A stretch of 47,095 nt of DNA, taken from assembly GCA_047975765.1 (NCBI GenBank), contig JBKEEF010000011.1, forward strand, positions 1 to 47,095, in the 5' to 3' direction. The translations under genes were made by a program, and so were the position numbers. The notes under the pieces are model-generated. The model saw only the letters and a list, made by a program, of their open reading frames with translations, was not told the origin of the DNA and made no database searches. Each line of letters opens with the position of its first letter. The first letter of the stretch is position 1. The DNA is from JAQWBS01 sp047975765 (GTDB lineage: Bacteria; Pseudomonadota; Alphaproteobacteria; RF32; CAG-239). Below, piece by piece: positions 43,820 to 47,095 of the stretch.

Positions 43820-46288
43820 GTGAGTAAAGATAAAAAAAATTTACAAGATATGGAACAAAATATTGATAAAGCTCGATTGAAACAGTCTATCGAACATTAT
43901 ATTAAATATTTTATCGCCAAAAGAGCCATGGAACTCAGCAAAGAAGAAGCCTTAAAAGCTGTTGCTCTGGCTGTTCGAGAATTTGCACTCGATAAGATGT
44001 ATGAAACAATTGCGAGATACAATGAAAACAACGGAAAAAGAATTTACTATCTTTCAGTGGAATATCTCCTTGGTCGTTCTCTAGAAAACAACCTTCACAA
44101 CCTTGGTTTGTTTGATGTGATCAAAAGCATCAAGATTGATGGTATGCCAGATATTAAGATTGAAGAAATTTTTGATACAGAATATGACCCAGCTCTTGGA
44201 AATGGTGGTTTAGGAAGACTTGCCGCTTGTTTCCTCGATTCGATGGCTTCCCTTGGAATTCCTGGTTTTGGATATGGTATCAACTATAAATTTGGGCTTT
44301 TCAAACAAACTTTTGAAAATGGATACCAAATTGAACAATCTGACAGTTGGGATTGGGAAGAAAGCCCTTGGGAATTTTCTCGTCCAGATAGAACTGTTAA
44401 AATTCCAATTTATGGTGAAGTCGAAGTTTTGGAAACAGCTCATGGCAAAACATTTACTTGGGTAAATACAAAAAATATTTACGGTGTGCCATACGATTTC
44501 CCAATTGTTGGATATGATGGAAAATCTGTCAACTATCTTCGTCTTTTCTCAGCAAAATCTGATAATGCATTAGATATCAATATCTTTAATAAAGGTGGAT
44601 ATATTGATGCTGTGAAAGAAAATATTGAAACAGAAACAATTTCAAAAGTTTTATATCCTTCTGATGCTGTTGAATCTGGAAAAACACTTCGTCTCATTCA
44701 ACAATATTTCTTTGTTTCTTGCGCGATTCAAGACATTATCCGTCGTTTCTTAGAAAAAAGTAATGACTTCAAAAAACTTCCTGATTTGGTTTGTATTCAA
44801 CTTAATGATACGCACCCAGCCATTGCGATTGCGGAAATGATGAGACTACTCATTGATACTTATGGTCAATCTTGGGAAGATTCTTGGGCAATTGTTACTA
44901 AAGTTTTTGCATATACAAACCACACTTTGCTCCCAGAAGCTTTGGAAACATGGCCTGTTAGACTTTATGAAAAGCTTCTCCCTCGTCACCTTCAAATTAT
45001 TTTTGAAATCAACAAAAGATTTATGGAAGTAGCGAAAGCAAAATTTGGTGAAAATGCTGAAGTTTTAGAAAAACTTTCAATTATTGCCGGAACTGAAGAC
45101 AATAAAATTATCAGAATGGCAAACCTATCTATTGTTGGTTCCTTCAAGGTTAACGGTGTAGCAAAGCTTCACTCTGAACTTGTTAAAACAACTTTGGTTC
45201 CAGAATTTTATGCACTTTGGCCTGAAAAATTCACCAACGTAACAAACGGAATCACACCTCGTCGTTGGTTATTGCATGCAAACCATGGCTTGGCAAACCT
45301 AATTACAGACAAAATTGGTAAAGAATGGGTTACACATCTTGATAAACTCAAAGAAGTTGAAAAATTTGTTGATGATGAAAAATTTGTGAAAGACTTTATT
45401 GATATTAAAATGAAGAACAAGCAATTTCTTGCACAAAAAATCTTCAAACTCACAGGTGTTCTAGTCAACCCAGAAAGTATGTTTATTGTTCATGCAAAAA
45501 GAATTCATGAATATAAACGTCAATTGATGACAATTATGCAAGTGATTGGTGATTATTTGGACATTATCAAAGATAGTGTATATCCTGCTTGTCCAAAAAC
45601 TTATATCTTTGCAGGAAAAGCTGCACCATCATATAAGTTTGCAAAACTCATTATTAAACTCATTAACAATGTGGCAGAAGTTGTCAACAACGACCCTCGC
45701 GTTAATGATATGCTCAAAGTTGTGTTCATTCCTGACTATAAGGTTTCTGTGGCTGAATTCCTCATTCCAGGTGCTTCTGTGAGTGTTCAAAGCTCGACAG
45801 CTGGTTATGAAGCTTCTGGTACAGGTAATATGAAATTTGCACTCAATGGCGCACTCACAGTTGGTACATTAGATGGTGCCAATGTTGAAATTAGAGAAGC
45901 TGTTGGAGCTGAAAACTTTTATCTCTTTGGCTTGACTGAAGAAGAAGTGAATGCAAAAAAAGAGACATATAACCCGCGTGAAATCTATGAAAGCTCAGAA
46001 TATATCAAACGTATTATGAATGCGATAAATTCTAATATGTTCTGTGAGAAAGACTATTTCCTCATTTTCAAAATGATTTTTGAAGAAATTATCAATCGTG
46101 ATACATTCTTTGTTTTGGAAGATTTGAAAGCTTTTGACGATGCTATCTCTCAAACGGAAAAGGACTTCCTCAACCAAAAAGCATGGGCGAAAAAAGCAAT
46201 CCTTAACGTGGCAAGAATTGGAAACTTCTCCAGTGACCGCTCAATTATGGATTATGCTAAAAATATCTGGCATATCAAACCTTGCTAA
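43820..46288 (+). CDS. glgP: Glycogen/starch phosphorylase
   Basis: GlgP releases glucose-1-phosphate from alpha-1,4-glucans using PLP. I chose the GTG at 43820 because AGGAG lies seven bases before it; an ATG at 43766 in frame has no SD. The 822-residue product has RIYYLSVEYLLGRSLENNL, GNGGLGRLAACFLDSMA, LNDTHPAIAIAEMMR, NGITPRRW and the PLP site TGNMKFALNGALTVGTLDGA with Lys672. Length matches the 800-840 usual. It stands alone, with terminators on its 3' side and no other glg gene nearby. Confidence 0.95.
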   Translation: MSKDKKNLQDMEQNIDKARLKQSIEHYIKYFIAKRAMELSKEEALKAVALAVREFALDKMYETIARYNENNGKRIYYLSVEYLLGRSLENNLHNLGLFDVIKSIKIDGMPDIKIEEIFDTEYDPALGNGGLGRLAACFLDSMASLGIPGFGYGINYKFGLFKQTFENGYQIEQSDSWDWEESPWEFSRPDRTVKIPIYGEVEVLETAHGKTFTWVNTKNIYGVPYDFPIVGYDGKSVNYLRLFSAKSDNALDINIFNKGGYIDAVKENIETETISKVLYPSDAVESGKTLRLIQQYFFVSCAIQDIIRRFLEKSNDFKKLPDLVCIQLNDTHPAIAIAEMMRLLIDTYGQSWEDSWAIVTKVFAYTNHTLLPEALETWPVRLYEKLLPRHLQIIFEINKRFMEVAKAKFGENAEVLEKLSIIAGTEDNKIIRMANLSIVGSFKVNGVAKLHSELVKTTLVPEFYALWPEKFTNVTNGITPRRWLLHANHGLANLITDKIGKEWVTHLDKLKEVEKFVDDEKFVKDFIDIKMKNKQFLAQKIFKLTGVLVNPESMFIVHAKRIHEYKRQLMTIMQVIGDYLDIIKDSVYPACPKTYIFAGKAAPSYKFAKLIIKLINNVAEVVNNDPRVNDMLKVVFIPDYKVSVAEFLIPGASVSVQSSTAGYEASGTGNMKFALNGALTVGTLDGANVEIREAVGAENFYLFGLTEEEVNAKKETYNPREIYESSEYIKRIMNAINSNMFCEKDYFLIFKMIFEEIINRDTFFVLEDLKAFDDAISQTEKDFLNQKAWAKKAILNVARIGNFSSDRSIMDYAKNIWHIKPC

Positions 46289-46308
46289 GATTTTTCCGAA
46301 CCTAATTG

Positions 46309-46337
46309 AAAAGCCTCTCGAATGAGAGGCTTTTTTA
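46309..46337 (+). terminator. Rho-independent terminator of glgP
   Basis: GCCTCTC (46313-46319) pairs with GAGAGGC (46324-46330) around GAAT, with flanking A and T runs. Confidence 0.93.
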
Positions 46338-46340
46338 TTC

Positions 46341-46369
46341 TTGCAAAAATAATAGAATACGTTTAATCT
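46341..46369 (+). promoter_or_regulatory. Candidate promoter of the structured RNA
   Basis: TTGCAA (46341-46346) and TAATCT (46364-46369) are 17 bases apart, placed directly after the glgP terminator. The predicted start near 46376 coincides with the first paired bases of the RNA. Confidence 0.5.
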
Positions 46370-46375
46370 CGCCTA

Positions 46376-46564
46376 CGGAAAGAGGAGTTTTCTTTCTGAG
46401 GTTTTGTACCCTCTCAAATAGCGTCTGTGTAAGACGAAATTTTGCATGCCTTTTAGCCTTATGACTGGAAGGTGGCAAAATAAGCTGTTTTCAGCCAATA
46501 TGTCACACTGTCTATTTGCAGGTACAAACTTCCAGTCGCCTTTTTTCAAGGCGACTTTTGTTTT
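46376..46564 (+). ncRNA. Candidate structured RNA or switch-like leader with terminator
   Basis: About 185 bases with dense pairing. Hairpins are GAAAGA/TCTTTC (46378-46396), CGTCT/AGACG (46422-46436) and GTGGC/GTCAC enclosing GCTG-TTTT-CAGC (46472-46505). TTTGTACC (46403-46410) is complementary to GGTACAAA (46521-46528), and GACTGGAAG (46463-46471) to CTTCCAGTC (46529-46537); in the order a-b-a'-b' these form a pseudoknot or two exclusive states. AGTC of the last segment is also the 5' arm of a terminator, AGTCGCC/GGCGACT (46534-46556), followed by TTTGTTTT. It matches no RNA class I can name. A minus-strand reading frame across it has no ribosome site. It precedes the HTH gene. Confidence 0.5.
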
Positions 46565-46585
46565 ATAACTTAGGGAGTTAAACAA

Positions 46586-46818
46586 ATGTTGAGCAAAGCA
46601 GAACATAAAAAAATCTCAAAGAATTTAGAAAGCTATTCATTGAAGATCTCAATCGCTTGAGGCAAGAAAGAGGATTGTCTTTAGATGAACTCGCCGAACA
46701 AAGCAAAATCCCGCTGGCAGAAATTTGCAAGATAGGTGGATGTAGCCATAAGAACTGGGGCACAATCTTTCAACTAGCCCGCTTCTTTGACCGAAAATTT
46801 AGAATTAATTTTTATTGA
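46586..46818 (+). pseudogene. XRE-type HTH regulator, frameshifted at an A7 tract
   Basis: An AGGGAG site precedes the ATG at 46586. That frame reads MLSKAEHKK and stops at 46660. After a one-base shift near the A7 run at 46607-46613, a second frame reads NLKEFRKLFIEDLNRLRQER, then GLSLDELAEQSKIPLAEICK and NWGTIFQLARFFDRKFRINF to TGA at 46818. With eight A instead of seven the whole would be one protein of about 77 residues with an XRE-like HTH. It may be a pseudogene, a sequencing error, or a gene rescued by polymerase slippage. It lies directly after the structured RNA. Confidence 0.6.
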
Positions 46819-46850
46819 AATTCTTCGTCATTTCATTAAATCATTTTTTT

Positions 46851-46875
46851 GTCATTCCCGAGAAATCGGGAATCC
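46851..46875 (+). repeat. REP-like palindrome 1
   Basis: GTCATTCCCG and CGGGAATC flank AGAAAT. The form GTCATTCCCG-N-CGGGAATCC is a widespread proteobacterial intergenic palindrome. Confidence 0.7.
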
Positions 46876-46909
46876 ATCTTCTTTGTTTATCATTTTCATA
46901 TCTAGTTAT

Positions 46910-46934
46910 GTCATTCCCAGCTTGACTGGGAATC
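46910..46934 (+). repeat. REP-like palindrome 2
   Basis: GTCATTCCCA and TGGGAATC flank GCTTGAC. It has the same orientation and outer sequence as repeat 1, with a compensatory change (G-C to A-T) at the stem tip. Confidence 0.7.
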
Positions 46935-46958
46935 TATTTACAGAACTCAGTACATTAT

Positions 46959-46986
46959 AGATACTCGGGTCAAGCCCGAGTATGAC
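46959..46986 (-). repeat. REP-like palindrome 3, inverted
   Basis: On the minus strand GTCATACTCGGG and CCCGAGTATC flank CTTGA. This is the form often seen in alphaproteobacteria, and it lies in opposite orientation to repeats 1 and 2. Confidence 0.7.
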
Positions 46987-46989
46987 AGT

Positions 46990-47018
46990 AAAAGAACCCT
47001 CTCTTAAACCAAGAGAGC
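46990..47018 (-). terminator. Probable terminator of the right-edge outer-membrane protein gene
   Basis: On the minus strand CTCTCTT pairs with AAGAGAG (47017-46999) around GGTTT, followed by GGTTCTTTT. It lies 40 bases after the stop at 47057. Confidence 0.6.
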
Positions 47019-47056
47019 TTTCTTTAGATTACTAAGATAAATAACAATCTATATCC

Positions 47057-47095
47057 TTACCAATTATATCTGAGACCGATGTTAGTAGAGATAGC
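47057..47095 (-). CDS. Partial outer-membrane beta-barrel protein, C-terminus only
   Basis: Reading leftwards from the window end, 12 codons give AISTNIGLRYNW and a TAA at 47059-47057. Alternating hydrophobic residues ending in an aromatic residue (GLRYNW) are the C-terminal beta-signal of outer-membrane barrels recognised by BamA. Most of the gene lies outside the window, so porin, autotransporter or OmpW/Omp25-type protein cannot be told apart. Confidence 0.55.
   Translation of the reverse strand, partial: AISTNIGLRYNW

Noticed and set aside
46373..46606. Minus-strand 77-residue reading frame across the structured RNA
   Set aside because: No ribosome binding site before its ATG, low-complexity Cys/Lys-rich product, and the same bases hold the hairpins and plus-strand terminator. 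It could be real only if homologs conserve it as protein.
1..47095. CRISPR array, IS element, prophage or integrase
   Set aside because: No regularly spaced direct repeats, transposase or integrase motifs were found; the right-end palindromes are not spaced like a CRISPR array.

Overview
The window is AT-rich bacterial chromosome. It is best explained as a flagellated alphaproteobacterium, probably from a reduced or host-associated (gut-type) lineage. Alphaproteobacterial markers are a DUF4167 gene beside prmC, a PopZ/DUF2497-like gene between tolC and valS, the lepB-rnc-era order, a FlaF-type flagellar regulator, a sigma-54 promoter in front of flagellar rod genes, and a GTCATACTCGGGCTTGACCCGAGTAT-type palindromic repeat. 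The host-associated label is inference from base composition and the secreted cysteine-rich proteins. No tRNA, rRNA, IS element, prophage or CRISPR array was seen.

Layout. 1-3420: two unrecognised genes (the first cut by the window edge), a lytic transglycosylase and a small membrane protein. 3438-7496: minus-strand flagellar block flgF-flgG-flgA-flgH behind a sigma-54 promoter, followed by a gene with two FlaF-like domains in tandem. 7611-8768: two paralogous orphan genes. 8817-12068: an MlaE-MlaF-MlaD-lipoprotein lipid transport operon. 12145-14440: era, rnc, lepB. 14645-16965: first locus of cysteine-rich secreted proteins. 17108-17473: small secreted protein. 17708-19814: rpsP-rimM-trmD-rplS with a structured leader, separated from ffh (21250-22644) by an inserted paralog pair and a 37-residue membrane protein. 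22731-31982: adenylate-kinase-like gene, two micro membrane proteins, clpB, HAD and metallophosphoesterase genes, DUF4167, prmC, rpoH and a secreted orphan. 32006-34097: asnS and a glycine-zipper lipoprotein. 34345-37782: second cysteine-rich locus. 37824-43595: PHP phosphatase, valS, PopZ-like, tolC. 43820-46288: glycogen phosphorylase. 46341-47095: a predicted structured RNA with a terminator, a frameshifted HTH regulator, three palindromic repeats, and the C-terminus of an outer-membrane barrel protein.

The housekeeping genes are ordinary. The lineage-specific layer is the interesting part. First, two loci encode disulfide-rich exported proteins with shared modules. Second, seven small orphan genes lack a Shine-Dalgarno sequence and carry TTATTA 19-22 nt before the ATG; most are followed closely by a strong terminator. 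Third, the RNA at about 46376-46564 has a candidate pseudoknot and an anti-terminator/terminator overlap in front of an XRE-type gene broken at an A7 tract. Fourth, there is a fused FlaF-FlaF protein. All functional statements are from reading motifs in the sequence; no database search or folding program was run.
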